Shown here piece by piece: positions 1 to 14,330 of a stretch of 64,000 bases of DNA. The DNA comes from Dromaius novaehollandiae. Its lineage: Eukaryota > Chordata > Aves > Casuariiformes > Dromaiidae. The position numbers and the translations under genes are program-made. Every line of letters begins with the position of its first letter. Position 1 is the first letter of the stretch. The stretch is from positions 19,069,501 to 19,133,500 of the forward strand of contig NC_088111.1 of the NCBI RefSeq assembly GCF_036370855.1, given 5' to 3'. The notes under the pieces were generated by a model. The model was given only the letters and a program-made list of their open reading frames with translations. It made no database searches and was not told the DNA's origin.

Positions 1-3000
1 AGCAAATCACGAGCAAAGGATTCTGCAGCGAGAAAGATCGAGATCTGCAGCCTGCCAACATCTGACACCAGCCCGCGCGCGCGACTTAGAAATCCTTATT
101 TGCTGCACAGACCCTGACCGTAGCTAGAGGGCTCCTGGTAGGCTTGCCCCACTCCTCGACTGGACAGCGTCTCCGGAGGCATTCACTGCACAGGTCACGG
201 TGCATGAACCAGTCCACCTCATTTAAACAGACAGTAAAATACCATGAAAAAAGGCTAAAGAAAGCAAGGAAAAAAAAGTGCTGCCCACACACGAGCTGCA
301 CAGGCGCTACCAAGGAAGCTCCTGGGACACTGCGATACCAGAAGGTCGAGCTAAACCGCAGGCCAGAGGGGAGACGAGATTCCTTCGATGCTGGTGCGAG
401 ACAGTTACGGAAGCTGTTGGGAGGTTTATACGCGCTCCATCCTGTTACTGGGCTACCCTCGATAGCTCAGGGATCGGGGAAGTCCTCTGCTTGTTATTTC
501 TTGGCGCACTTTACAGCAAGGGAAACTTAATTTTAAGAACTATGTTGGGGTTTGTTTTTATTTTTGCCTTACAGGATTTTTCTGTTTTGGTTCTCATCCA
601 TTAGAACAGGCAGATATATGAGTTTTTACCTTTATTACACAAATTCCACAGTATCTTTTCATCTGGTATACATTATTGTGAGGATATATATGAAGTACAA
701 TGTCCATTTAAAGCGCTGTAAAAGAGCTGCTTGAACTCTCCTGCCATTCCTATCCATCTTTATGCAACGAAAAAGAGTTGACGGTTCCATTTAAGAAAAA
801 TAAGTGACAATGCAAGCGATGTGCTTTTTGTTCTAAATAAATTAGCCACTGCTCAGGCAAAAGCTGAATTTCTTACCTCAGTTTTTTAAAGACACAAGGC
901 TAGGTGATCAACCTTCGTGTGCTTCCGTTGATCTCTTCTTACTCCCTCAAAAATTTCTGAGCACAGGCTATTTGCTGTCGTTCAACCAAATTCAACAGCA
1001 GAAAGAGGCCCTGAAGACACTGTGACAATTAGCCAAAACGGGAAGACGGGTAGAGACTCAAAGTGCTCTGAATAACGGCAAGACTGTGGCAAGAGCCAGC
1101 AGAAAAGTCTACATGGAGAAGAGATCTTCTAAATGCCTCAACTGCAGCAAGAAGTTTCAATTACAGCCTGTATCCGGAGCCCACTCACGCAACACAATAC
1201 ACCATCTGCGACACAATGCATGTGCGCCATACTGCACATACAGGGGTAGGATAATGTTTTCTCTGTTTAAATGCTTTTCTCCTTAAGACAACAGGGAAAA
1301 AGCAACCTACAGTTTTGAAAAAATTGTCTTCTATCCCCCCCTCTGTGTCATACCCCTGTACCTACGTGCTATCTATTACTCATCCTGCGTTAGTTCTGCA
1401 GAACTTCGCCTATTCAGGGCACAGGATAAACGGGTTGGTATTTGTCTTTTCCCCCTCTTTGTACCTTATCTCGCCTACATCATCCCAACCTTACGCTGAA
1501 TGCAGCATTATTCACTTTGCTGGAGATTTTTTTTATGGCACTTTTCATAAGTGTATCATTTATTTACGATGTTACTCTGGAGGAAGGAAATGCTATTATT
1601 CTCTTATGTATATGAAGTCAACTGCAACGTTGAAATAATCAAAATTTTCTCAAATTTTGGATGCACAATTTGAAATACTCTGGGCAAAATACTCAGCTTG
1701 CCTTTTTTTTTTTTTTCTTTTAAAGACTTCTGCCTTGATGCATGCTCAGCACATCAGCAAATCCGATCCGGGGTCTGACACTGAGCATGGAAAAAACAAG
1801 AAATGCACAATAATTTTCTCCCATTGAGAAAAGCTGCCTTACAGGAGCTCTCTGGCGGAGATAAGCATGGATGCACCTGCATTTTTCTGCTTGTGTTCTT
1901 CTGCCCTTCTCACTGCAAGTCTTTTTAACCAGGCAAGAGGCAAGACAGGTGCCCCGCACACCTTTCCTACCTGATGTTTGTTAGTTCCCCTGGCACTCGC
2001 CATCCCATGTGCTGAGCTAACCGAGAATCATAAAGAAAAAGAGTGTATAGTTACATCAAAAAGCAGCTGCGAGAGTAGAAAAAGCTGTGAAACTCCATGT
2101 GATAGCACCACGCATCAGACCTGGACCACCCCATCTTTAATAAGGGGCAAACGATTCCCAGGACCTCTCTGCTGGGTAGCTCCACGGGTTCAAGCAGCGC
2201 AGTTAAGGTCAGCTGAGAGGCTTTCCCCTCAGTGGGGAACAGGGTTTCTCTCCTCTAACCTGTGCTTCATTTGCACAAAACACATTTTTACCCTGTCATC
2301 AAACTGGCAGAAACTAGTCAGTGGGTTACAATTTTTTATGAGAGGATGCAGACGAAGTGACAGACACGCAGATGCAGCAGACCACGTAAGCAGTGTTTTT
2401 CTTCTGCATAATGGAGCTGAATTAAGGCTGAACTGGCAGCTTTAGCTACAGCATCCGAAAATCCCTGAGAGCATGTGAAAACCCCTTTCCAGTTGCAACA
2501 CTCTCTACAGCCTCACCTCTTGCTGGTTCCCAAGGTCAGCAGCTTGCTGCAGGAAGATCTTGCTCTCCTTACCCCTTCCTCAAAAAGCCTTTTTTCGCTG
2601 AATGACTTTTCCAGACGATTAGTGAGGAGACCCGGCTCACCCAGGGGTCGATGAGCGTCTCCAGAATCAGGAGCAGCAGCAACGGGAATTGCAGCGTTCA
2701 GTCTCTGAAGTCTTGGCCATGGGCATCTTCAGACCAAAGAGTTTTCAGAGATTCTGGCTGCCAACTTCTAACCACCTACCCAAGAGCTTGTGCAATTTTC
2801 AGAAGCTCATAAATTAGCCAAACTTGGGTAGATTCTCACACGGACAGCAAAAGGTACGTTCACGTTAGCACCGCCCCTCCCACCCCCAGCAACCCGCTTG
2901 CCAAATGATACACGCCTGCTTCGAAGCATGAAAGCTGGAAGGTTATCAATGAAAAGCCAATTGTGAGACTCTGACATGAGCAACACAATGTAATTTCCTC

Positions 3001-6000
3001 CCCCTCTGTTTTTGCTAGAATTTGCCAAAAGAATTCAGCCTTAGGCAGCATCTCAGTGGAGAAGAGTACTGAACAACATAGTCTGATGAAGATATGAGCC
3101 ACCTGAACAAAGTTTTATATAATGGGAAGTGTTAGGCAAGCATGACTACAGTCACTGGGGCCAGCTCTGCCTGTATAGTAAATGAGTGATATTTTAAGAT
3201 TGTTATTAACTCCTCTCTTTCAAAACTACAAGTGAGTCTGTAACATGAGTCATAACATCCTTGGCATAAATTTTGATCACAAAGTTGATGAAAGTACCCA
3301 TCCCCAAACCTGCGTGTGAAAAACGTGGCTGAATTAATCAAAACATGCAGGAGCCCAAGACATCAATGTCTGAGCCTGCAAATTTGCATTTACAGTTGTG
3401 AGAATCTCTTGCATGACATGATGCGATGGAAGAGAGACCTGTGTCCCACCTTACGCTGCTGGGACCTTGTCGCACCAGGGAAGAACAGTATTGCTAGAGG
3501 TTCTTACTCTAGGACTGATCTTTCAGAGCTACATATATATCCACAGGACAACGTAAAATTAATTCCTTGAATAAGCGAGCAGATATAGAGACTGCTTTGT
3601 TTGTGAACAACGCAACTGGGTGCTATTGCGGCAGCTGCTCAACGCTGTCATCTTCGCTGCTTAAGACAATAGCAGATGTCTGTACGTTTTCTGCAGACAT
3701 GCATTTGCTGTGCAGCTTTAAGCAAACAATAAATGAACTTAGGAATTCCACTGTGGCCGCCTGACGGAGATGCTCCACATGTGGGATTGCTTCATCACCA
3801 GCCGTGGGCAGCAGGCTGCCTGCCTGGTGGGACTGCCTGCTGCAGGCACAAAACCTCTTACCAGAAGTTCTGACCTCCAAATTTTCACCTTTGCAATTGC
3901 TCCCACACCACTGGAAGCCTACCTCAGTTCAGATGAGCAATCAGAGTAATTAATTGGGCTGTTTCTACAGTAGCAAGGAGGCCCTTCCCAAGCAGCTATT
4001 TCCTGACACTAACCTTGCTAATAAACCCCAGGGTTTATTCTCTGGGAAAGGTTAGGGAACAGGTTGGGACAAAGCAATACGTGCAGATTTCCTTGACTGG
4101 GGCCAACCCAAGGAGCTCAGGAGGCCTCACGTCGGTGAGCAACAGCCCCTAGGACCAGCGATAAGCATCTGCATTTACTGTTGCAAATGCAGTCGGCACC
4201 CAAAAGGATGCAGCGTTTTTATAAGGTGTCTAAGTCCCACGTCTTTGCTCCCATAAAACAGTGGGTTCTTTCACCTACACCAGTCTTGGAGGAACCCTGC
4301 AGAAGAACACCAAGAGGAAGAGACTTAATTCTGTGGACTTTTTCTGGACAGGAGGATTAAGCTCTTGAAGACAGAGTAAGAATGAAGGACTGGCTAAAGG
4401 AAAACACAGGAGGAAGAAAAATACCAGATGTGGGACTGACAGCAGAGTAGCCTTTGGAAAACACTTTTGCTTACGTAAGATTGGTGGGGGTGGGAGGGAG
4501 GAATAAACAGAATAATGGGGTGTTACTGTTTGCTGTGAAAGAGGAGATACGTGGCCACTGCAGCTCTATTGGAGACAGAGTCCCAGGCACAGAAAAGCTG
4601 TCAAGTGAGCTCTGTGCTGTTCCTCAGGACACTGTCCATGAAGACTCTGGTTTCATTGCTCAGGACAAACGACACTGCTGAGGAAGACGTCTGCCAAGGA
4701 ACAGCTGTCTCCCCAGTAGTTCAAGGCAACTTCATGAAGTGATAAAACTCTGACTTTGAACATCACTGAAAATATGATAAAGATCCAGAGCAGTGAATAT
4801 ACCACCTGAATGGTGTCTACTCAACTGCTAGTCCTAGAGAGGAGACATTTTCATCAGTCCTAGGGAGGTTTGGGGACAGTAAGCCAATCAGGAGGAGATA
4901 AGTAGAGCTACTTGGTTTGAGGGAAAGGGTCACACTAGTCTGAAAACCTGAAAAATCCCTTGGCTGTCACTGTCCTGACTATTTGAGAATAAATTAACTG
5001 ATAGAGAATGTGTTGGTCGTCCTTTTGATCCTTCAAAATCTTTTTGGATCCTGATTAATACCACTTTCTCATACAAGCAGGCCAATGTCCTCCACCTGGC
5101 TGAAAATCAGCCAAGCAGGGCTGGTCGAACAGAGGTAAGAAAGAAATCTGTTCAAACAGAAGTTTGAAATGTGTGGGACTTTTACTTCTAGAGCAAGAGA
5201 AGATTTTGACCCAGTTTCTGATTTTAAGACCATCTCCTAAACAAAAGCAGCTGAAGTTTAAATGAGCCAATTCTGCAGATCATTACACTGCTATTACACA
5301 ATTCTTTCTAATCCCTGAAGTGTGGAAGATGTGCCAACGCCAACCCAGGCACATCTTTGTCATTTCAGCTGGACTTTCAGCTTTTCCACTAAAGATTTCA
5401 TTCTGTTAAACCATTCTTGACAAATGCCAAACACTAAAATCTCCCAAATATTTATTGTAATGTCTTTGGCTACACTGTCACAAGTACCTAAATTCCTCTT
5501 CTCAGTTGGAGAGCTATCTAGACCAGAGGTCTCCAAATCTTTCAGCCTAATAAACATTACAAAGGCTCATGAGCCCCTATGAGAAGTAAGGGAGAGATTG
5601 TTTGCGCCACAAAAGGAACAAAAATGACCAGCCATCCCCTGCTGGCTGTTCCCCTCCCCTGAAGAACTTGGCCTAATCCTCTCCATCCTACAGCCCTTAA
5701 AAAACAATGTGCCAAGGAAGGGGAGCAATGGCTCTGCATACTGATTCCCCCTCCCCAGCTCGGATGTGGTTCCTGGAGGACCACTGCCAGCCAGCTGCCA
5801 AGAGCAGCCCCTTCTGAGCTGCTGCGCTAAGGCAGAAAGTTGCTTTTCATCCCTCCGTCTTGCGGGCTGCCGAAGAAACCGTCAGGCTGGTAGGAGCTCT
5901 CCTCGGCTCAGGCAGTGCCAGCAGAGCTCTTGCCGCAGCCTCTCTGGGTCCCCCAAAGCCCAGCAGAGAAACAGGCCATCGGGTGTCGCGGCCGCCCCGG

Positions 6001-8701
6001 CCCTCTCAGAGCCAGCCCTGGAGGCAGCTCGGGCTTGTTCGAACTTCACTTGACTGTGTCCTCCACCTCCTCGCCAAGGAGCACATTTCTGCTCCTTCTC
6101 CAATACCCCCACCGCTAACACGGCACCCTTCAGGGGAGGAGACAGACACTCGTGAGCAAGCCAAGCGGGGAGCAAGAGCCCCAACCGCCGCAAGAAAGGA
6201 CAAATATGCATGTCGGAAACACGGGACGACAGCGGTTCTCGAAGCTGCCGCTGTGCTCCCAAGCGCGCCGTGCTGAGGCCAGTCCTGGAAGCGCTGGTGC
6301 CCCTAAAAGAAGCCATCGTCAAGAAGGTAACACTGTAAACCTATAAAGCAAGGTTTTACTGCTGCTGACTAGCTGGGACGGGCCGAACATGTTGCAGGGA
6401 ACAGAGCAGGATGTTATTAGCAAACACAAAGCCATTCAGGCAGAGTGGCCCAAATGGGGGGGGTGAATTAGGAGAACAATAGCAGTTAATCGGATGGCCC
6501 TTTATTTCACACATGTCCCCAACTTGCTACGCCAGCAAACACTTAAAGCAACTTGGAAATACATTTTCATCTGAAGGGCCTCATGTTATTAACACACCAG
6601 ATTAAAATCACAATAATTGAGAACGTAACATATTCCTGATGCTGCTCGTTAAACGGCTCAATCTAAACCACCAGCACTCAGCCAGCCTCCCCTTCTTTGG
6701 GAACCTCCCTGCGACCAAGTGACTCTCTGCCTGATTCAGCCCCAGCCAGCGCTTTGCAGCTCTATTCAAACTTAATGGGACGGTCTTGCACCGCTCAACG
6801 CCCAAGTGCGCGGGGCACAGGAGAGCAGAAGACCCCTTAAGGCGTTCAGGCGAAGACGTGCTCAGACTCAGAGCAATCTATCCGAAAGGAAATAAAAAAC
6901 CCAAACGCGTGGTGTCAGAACCGAATGCTAACCATGCTTCAGCTCTGAGCGCGGATTCCAGCTCCCCAGATCACAAAGCAATAGGCACCAAAAGAGGGAA
7001 GTGGAAGCTGCTGCTCGGGGAAGCCTGCCACGACACGCTGGCTGAGCGCGCCGGGATGTAAATCCCGCTCTGGCGGGGCTGGGGCTCGGCGCTCCCGGGG
7101 CTCCGCGAGGCAGCTGCCGTTAGAGGAAGGTGGTCTTCCTTCCCGCTTCTGAAGCCGCCTGCTTGGCCTCCTGCCTCCCTCCCCGCTTCACTTGCAGCAG
7201 GGGCTGGGTGAGGAGCAGTATTTACGCCGCTCGGTTTGCCGAGAGATGGGAGCAGATGAGCAGAACATCAGGCAACAAGCGTGGAGAAGGGCACGCTGGG
7301 TGTTTAATCTCCTCCTTGCAACAGCCATCCCTGCAGAGTCTTCAGGATCGGGAGATGCCCTGGTCTTGGTTTATGCCTAAGCCAGTTTTAACTCTTTGCT
7401 TTGAAAAACAACTCGGCAGGTGAGCAGAGACGATGCTCCTTTAAACATAGCATGAGGAACCATCTATGTACTGCCAATGGCTGAAATCAGAGATTTGCCA
7501 CAGGATACAGTTACAAACGATAAGGCGCCGATAAGGCACCGTTCCCAGCTTTCTTTGTCAAAGAATTCCTAATCTTCTCCCAGATCAGACTTTGCTCTTC
7601 CTTTGCTCTTCCTAACTGCCAGCCCTGCAAACTCTGCCTGTCTGCCCAGGGCCAGGCCCACAAACGCAGATTAATTACAGCAACTGTAATTCACACCGCT
7701 GGGCGCTTGTGAAGCAAGGTGTGAAGTGCTTTTGCATAAGACAGTTGAGGGGGGAGAGAGGGAAGAAGTACTGTAACAAACTGAAACAGAGTATTTCTGT
7801 TTCGGGAGGAGCAGCACGCAGATTTAAATCATAATACCCCAAAAACTCAAAGGGATGCACTGGTTTCAGCGCTGCTCCGTGTGTCTACCAACCCATTGAG
7901 TCTAACTGGACTCCTCCTGGCTCTGAAGCTACAACTTCACCAACAAAGATGCTGTTCTTCAACGGCTGGAAAATGTTTCGGCCAAGGCAACCTTCGCAAC
8001 ACGCCCTGGAGGCGAGCGAGGCGCCGCCGAGCCCGGGTCTCCAGAGGGAGGATGCCCCGTCGCAGCTCCAACCAGCAGCGAGGAGGACACCACCAGTGAA
8101 CCGCGCAGTTGTTCCCACTGTCCAGCACCCCGCGGTGACACTTTTAAAGACTTACTCGACCCCATGCTGGCACTGCACCGCTTTTAAGGGAGAAAGACAA
8201 ACTCCTTTTCCTGCAATTCCCCGTAAACATGTCACAGCGGGGCTCGTTTTACCCTGATAAAGAGAGCTCCCGGCATCGCACGGAGATGAGCGCGGCACCA
8301 AGGAGCAAACTCAGATTTGCCTTTCTGCTTCCCCGCGACCACGGTGGCACGGGACAGGGCACCGGGCACCGCCCGTGCCCCCAAAGTCCCCTTGGCCTCA
8401 CTTTTTGTGCCACTCTCCAAGCTCAAGATGGGTTTTGGGCATTTTTTGCGAGTTTGGTATTCCCGACGGCGAGCACACGCTGCACAAGGCGGCTTTGCAA
8501 TGCGATTAGAAAATTTAAATGAACGCTAAGGGCTAATTGCTTAAGATAAAACGGCCACTTATCTCCCAAACGACTTCACCTGACCCTCTGGTGCATGGCA
8601 GGTCTCCTCTGAATAAAAATGGGAGCTATTTACCCAGGGTGGGATTTTCACCAGGGCCTGTAGGTGTGTCAAGACAAGGTCAGTAAGGAGAGATTGTTTT
8701 T

Positions 8702-8716
8702 TTATTATTATTATTA
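8702..8716. repeat. (TTA)5 simple repeat
   Basis: Five TTA units following a short T run in AXIN1 intron 2. Confidence 0.85.
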
Positions 8717-9999
8717 TCAGGCCAATACATAGAGCTTGGCAAAACCAGCGAGCAAGCTTTCGCGCCCTCGTACGCTTCTTCAAGCCTAAGAGAAGCAACA
8801 AACTGAAAGTCAAACACAGGCTGAGAACAAATGTTTCCCGTTGAATGTGTTAAGCAGGGAGATAATTCGGGAGAGACGGTTCGCACCCACAGCGAGGTCA
8901 GCAAGAGGAGACGCAGTGAAGTTTGCCTGAGAGAAAGACAAGTGTCCTCCATGAAACGCTGAGGTTACATGGTGGTAAAGCACTAACGTGTCAGAAAAAT
9001 TCACTTTATTAAATTCATGATTTTTCAGACAAAGCAGCAGTGAGAAGTGTAATTCCCAGGCTCGTCTCCAAGGCCTTCGCTAGGAGCCAGAGCTGAAAGG
9101 TCAGAGCGAGCCGTCATTTTGTGCAAAACCAAATTCAGCCGCTGATAACTGGTTATTTCTGTCCTTTCCCTGAACAAGCTCCCTCCGCCGAGCACGTGCG
9201 GGATTTCGCACGCGCGGTTTCTGGGAGGCGGCCAGGGGCTCGGAGCAAAAGCAGCGATGCTGCCTAGGCCCCCTTTCATCTAGCCAACTATCACGGGATA
9301 CTCAAAAGCCACCCAAAAGCCAGCCTGGCCGCTGCACGGCGTTTGTCCCACCGTCAGACAACGCTCAGGCTTTGCAGCCCGAGGTGCCATGGGTGGGAAA
9401 CGCAAAGCTCGCATCCTGCAGCGGCGGCCGGGCAGGCTCCCCCGCGCTGCTCCGCCGCCCCGGGCACCCGGCAAAGAGCAGGGACCTAATTCCTCCAGGC
9501 TTTCACAAACTGCTTCAAACGTAGGTATTTCTCCGGGACGGGACAGCAGCAAGTGCCTCCCAAAGGCGGGGAGCCTGGCACCACGGAGGCTGTGCAGTAA
9601 CAGCCATCGCCTCGCCCTGCACAACCTGCCTCTCTCCTACCCTCGGACCGTCACAGCTATAACACCACCGCCACTACTACTACAGAAGGCCAAAAAGTCT
9701 TTCTTTGCATAGCCTGGAAAGAATGCCAGCAATCTCAGTGACAAGAATCTCCCCGCCGGCCTGCAATCTCCCGCGAGGTTTTCGGCACAGCTCCTCCGCG
9801 CCGCCCAATTCCACCTAAACGCAGCACACAGGCAAGTTATTTAAAACATCTCCAGCCCGTGCTGCTGCACGCGGAGGTAGAGTTGGGTGTGAAGAGAGTA
9901 TTCATTTAGTTAACTCTGTTTTACTCGGCGAGTGGAACAAATTTCATCACCCCCGACAAGTCTATTATGTAGGCTATTTATACCACAAACACTTGGTGC

Positions 10000-10430
10000 A
10001 CAATTCAGGAACAGCAGGAACAGGTGATGTAATGCACTGTACAAACAGCATTCTATTCATACAGTGGGAAAATAAAGTGCATTCTCCTGGTTTCTTTGAT
10101 CACACTTAAAACAATCAGATTAGAAGTCACAGATAACCCAATACATGCTAGAGATGAAAGGGCTCTGGGGAAATAAATCACCCAAAGTTAGATATTAAGC
10201 AAGATTTCTCTCTCAACAATCAACTTATCTGTGGATAGAGGAGGAATGACCATGTGGTTTCAAAATCCTGCCAGGCATTTTATTTATTTTTATAATACCA
10301 TAAAGCTACTCCACCCACTTTTTCAGAATGAACGTTGCATTACACAACACATCAAAGGGACTTTATGGCCTAAATTAAGCAATAAAATAGTTGAGATTGT
10401 GCGTTATGCCGAAAATTGGCTGGCTCCTTG
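10000..10430. promoter_or_regulatory. AT-rich intronic block with two TCF/LEF cores
   Basis: This AT-rich, repeat-free stretch of AXIN1 intron 2 contains CTTTGAT at 10094-10100 and ATCAAAGGG at 10351-10359, which are TCF/LEF cores in opposite orientation 250 bp apart. The texture resembles vertebrate conserved non-coding elements, but conservation cannot be tested here. Confidence 0.25.
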
Positions 10431-11926
10431 TGCCGGGTGAGACGGGAGGCGAATACCACGTTTCCAAAGCACCTGGAGAAGGCTCGGGGCGGAATGGCCT
10501 GCAGTATCAAAGTGTGTGGCACTTGCGTTTAATAGACCAAAGTAAAGGTCCAGGCTGCCAGGGCTCGCTGTAACCCTCTCTGGCCCAAGGGCGAGCACCA
10601 GCTCTCAGAAATTCATCCCTCGTCACAGGGTATCAGCGCCGCATGAGGAGTTCCTGCATTAGGAGGACGCGGTCCCGCATCCCCACTATTTTCAAGGTTT
10701 GGTTCCTAGGCAAAGCTGCATTGGAAGCGGTGGGCTTCAAGGACGTGGTTCCCCTTGCTCTGGAGTGCAAGCCACACCGTGGGAAAAGGAGACGGCAAAA
10801 GCTGGGAGAAAGCCATTGGGAGGTCCGCCGCCCCGGCATTGCCGCGCTTTGCACCGCCTTGCAGGCTTCTGCCTCTCCGACGGCTCCTCTCCCAGCTCCC
10901 CTTGCCTTCCGCCGCCCTGCACGGAGGTGGCGAAGTCCCACGCAGGAGACAGCAAAGCCACCGGCCGGCTACACCACCAACGCTCTTTTAACTCGTTCAG
11001 AAAATTATGCCAAGGATTAAAAAGCAGCTACCTGTATCGCTGGCTAGCTTATATGAGAGACGGATGATCAGAATGACACAAAAATAAAACGAACTAAAAT
11101 TGCTCTTAGAATGGCTCGCATATATTTTTAATTGAAAAACAACCAGAAGGTAGGATATGCAAGAGTGAGGTGTGTTTGCCGAATGTTTGTTTTCCAGCTC
11201 TGTTTCACAGAAAGGAAAGGTGAGAAATGAGGGCATATCGAGACCAGAGAAAGTTGGTGGATCCATTGCTGCAGAGCAGAGCAAAATTTCCACCGGAGCA
11301 GCCCGAGAGCTGCGTGAAAAGTCAGCCTGCAATGACACACGAGCTGGCAGGTACCGTGCACGCGGCTGCGTGTTTGCATCTTTATCACTCTCACACTAAA
11401 AAACAGTTTCCTGTTGTTGTTGTCCTTTCTTTTTTTTTAAAAAAAACCCCAACTTTAATTAATTTGGGCCCTATCACGATTTTCTGGGGCCTGACTCGCA
11501 GCGTTTGATCTCGGAGGCTGGCAGGAGGTGCCGCAGCCTGCCCGGCGGAGCCCCCGGCGCTCCAGCCAAGCCCCAGCAGTGACTAGACAGACTCCAAGGT
11601 CACTCCGTACAGCTATCAGAGCCGCTGCTGGGCGAGCTGACTCACCGCCTTCCCGAGAACGGGTCTGCATCGGCGCTCTGGGAGGGCACCGAAACACCAA
11701 AAATAAACCTTAACAGTTCCACGTTTGCAGCGAAGGGTGTGTGGGGGGGTGTTTTAGGGGTTTTGTTCTGAAGATGTTCCTCAAAGGAAGCTTGCACTGT
11801 TGCTGTTGAACTGCAGAATTGCCCACGCCTTTCTGCAGGTCGCTCTCCTGCAGCTCCTGCTTTTAATTCATGCTCTAGGGACGCAAGGAGAAGGATTTTT
11901 AAACCTGCAGACTGCATTTAAGGAAA

Positions 11927-11942
11927 ACACACACACACACAC
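11927..11942. repeat. (AC)8 microsatellite
   Basis: Eight perfect AC units in AXIN1 intron 2. Confidence 0.95.
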
Positions 11943-12262
11943 GTATAGAAAACCAAAGAAAAAACATGTTCTGGAAACCTTCAGAAATGGGAGCAGAGCC
12001 ATTCGTAAAACAGCCTGTCCTGGCTCTGCTTCCACCAGGGCTTCAGCAGAGAGTGAGAGGGCTTTTAACTTTCCCCGTACACCCCTCTGCCCCCTTACTC
12101 ATTTCTCCGAAAGTAAAGCCCCTGAATGGCTGTGTCTATCTACGTTACCAAGTCACTCCACAAGTCCCCAGAGTTACACTTTGGCTCAGCACAGCCAAGC
12201 CCGGCTGCAGACAAAAAGAGGTGAAAGTAGCCGACCTGACATTCCTATCACTGCTGCTCTAG

Positions 12263-12288
12263 CAAACAAAACAAACAAACAAACAAAA
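12263..12288. repeat. (CAAA)n simple repeat
   Basis: Near-perfect AAAC tetranucleotide run of about six units in AXIN1 intron 2. Confidence 0.9.
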
Positions 12289-14204
12289 CCCCAGAACAAC
12301 AAAAAAATCCTTGACGATGTTTGAGTCAGCTCCGATGTCCTCACGCAATGGCCCAAGGAGGACAGACACATCCTCCCGCAGCTCGTTGGGAAAGAGCTAC
12401 GAAAGCTTCGGCACAAGTGACCACACACACGTCGCTCACGCGGGACAACGTGAACCTGGTGAGAAGCAGTTTTACAGGTAGACCTTGGCCATGCCACATA
12501 CCCACCTAACCAAAGCCAGTCTCAGCACTGAGCGCCCTGCCCAACAGACGTATTTCCAGCACATGCCCTGGTCCTAGACCAATGCCACGGGGGTTTGGTC
12601 AAGAGCAGCCCGGTGCTACATTGGCTTGGGATAAGACAGACTTTTGGACTCCAGCAGACCCAGCTAGATATGGCAAATTCAAGCCCTATTCTCTGTCCAC
12701 GCTACACAGCCATGTATCATCGAACACCAGTGATAGTAGCGATTCTTTAAATCTATCAACTTCCTTCAAGTTCCTTCAAGAACTTACTCTCCCCTACAGT
12801 GTTCATGAACGTCAGCAAGCTCTACAACATCTTCTGATCAACTGCATTTAAGCTGTTAATTCCTATTCAGCTTATTCCCCTGGAAACGTCATGCGATACA
12901 CCAGAATAAAAGATGCCACTACCTTGCTCCAAAAATGGTAGCTGTTCAAAGAGAAAGTGTTTAAGGGAAGCCCAAGCCATTCTTCTGTGCAGTAAGACAT
13001 GCAGATATTGAGGGTTTCCAGAATTTTTTGAAGGCCTCCAGCACACTATACCAGAGACCAATCTCAATATAAATACGGTATTTGACTCTTGCAAGTCACC
13101 TGATGCAATGACAAGCTATGGTGGAGTCCCCAAACTTATCTCAATCAGACCTTCTTGATTTCCTGTTTGCGGCATTGACAAATAAAAAGCTATACATTAC
13201 AGGTAATTATACTTCACAGAGGACAACAATTAAGAAAGAGCCTATTACTTTTTACAAGCTCAGGATAATCAAAAGCTTCCTCAAATATCTAGAGTTGCAA
13301 TAAGCACTTAGAAATGGCAACTCCCAACAAATTGCAGGTAATTTAGAGTAATTTACACAGATGACATATTTCCCTATCTATGCTTAAAACCTTCAAACTC
13401 AGTTCCGAAGAGCTGAACTGCAGGAGTTCCTGGAACATATCACTACGGATTTCTAAAAATGGTGCATTTATTCAGCCCAGTCCTACCTTTGCTGGCCTCA
13501 GAGGTAAGATTCATAAACTCTGGTTGCCATACTGTACAGAAAAATTCACTACCAGATGAAGACATTTTATATCAGATTTTTAAAGAGATACAGGAGGATC
13601 CTAACTTGCATACCAAGTCTAAACAACAAAATTTTCCATTTCTTCTATTTCTATTATTTGAAAATATGCTTTATTTCAATGCTAAGTAATTTGATTTTAG
13701 CCTTAAAGTTTTTAAAAAACAGTCACTTACTCTCCAATATTGTATCACCCATGCAGTAAATGAGAGAACCAGGATCAAACAGCAAATTAAAAACCATGAA
13801 ATGATAAAAAGGAAAGGAAACATATCTTTTTCACTTTTAAAGCTTAACCTTTTAGACAGGAATTTTTAAAAATACACGGAGAGGAGGAGAGATTGACAAG
13901 GATACAATTTAGCACAGATTATTGTTATGGTATAGCAGCTTCATTCCTCACATTCAACGCAAATTATTTTGTTTGAATGCTTTTTCTTGTTCATGTGACT
14001 TGGGCTGCTGGAACGGTGCTACTATCTTAGAGCAGGGCTTTCACATTGTATTTTCTGATCCTTTCCAAGGACGGCTCCCTAGCTCCTGACCATCACTCTA
14101 GCAGTCAGTGCCATTATGTCGTCACCTGTATAAGAATACAAATTTCCGCAGAACTCATTGCATAAGAGCTGACAAAATCCTTAAGATGTGCAGTTTTAAC
14201 CAAG

Positions 14205-14330
14205 AACTGTAAAATCACAGAAGTACTGGTTGGAAGGGACCTCTGGAGGCCTCCAGTTCAACCTCCTGCTTGAAGCAGGGCTATTGGCAACACCAGGCAA
14301 GGTGGCTGTGGCTGACATATTCACTGAGAG
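14205..14330 (-). mobile_element. CR1 LINE 3'-end fragment
   Basis: The plus strand reads AATCACAGAAGTACTGG and then TTGGAAGGGACCTCTGGAGG, TTCAACCTCCTGC and GAAGCAGGGC. This is the reverse complement of the conserved 3' end of avian CR1 elements, including a remnant of the terminal short repeat, so the insertion is antisense to the plus strand. Only about 100-130 bp remain, the usual severe 5' truncation. It lies in AXIN1 intron 2 in the same orientation as the gene. Confidence 0.85.

Larger units (their letters stand above)
1..14204. other. Intronic stretch without genes
   Basis: No coding exon or RNA gene is recognisable. Contents: AT-rich segments alternating with mildly GC-rich ones (5760-6300, 7000-7200, 9180-9680, 10440-10980), short simple repeats, the TCF/LEF-motif block near 10.0-10.4 kb, and a small 8-bp hairpin at 4169-4192. 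A patch near 5520-5545 looks faintly like a hAT-transposon end but is too weak to call. Confidence 0.6.

Noticed and set aside
5520..5560. Possible hAT-type terminal inverted repeat (CAGAGGTCTCCAAA)
   Set aside because: Only one end is seen; no partner repeat, target-site duplication or transposase remnant was found nearby.
13160..13200. Minus-strand TATTTGTCAATGCCGC resembling the start of axin exon 3
   Set aside because: Flanking codons do not match the conserved WREPVNPYYVNAGY context; chance similarity.
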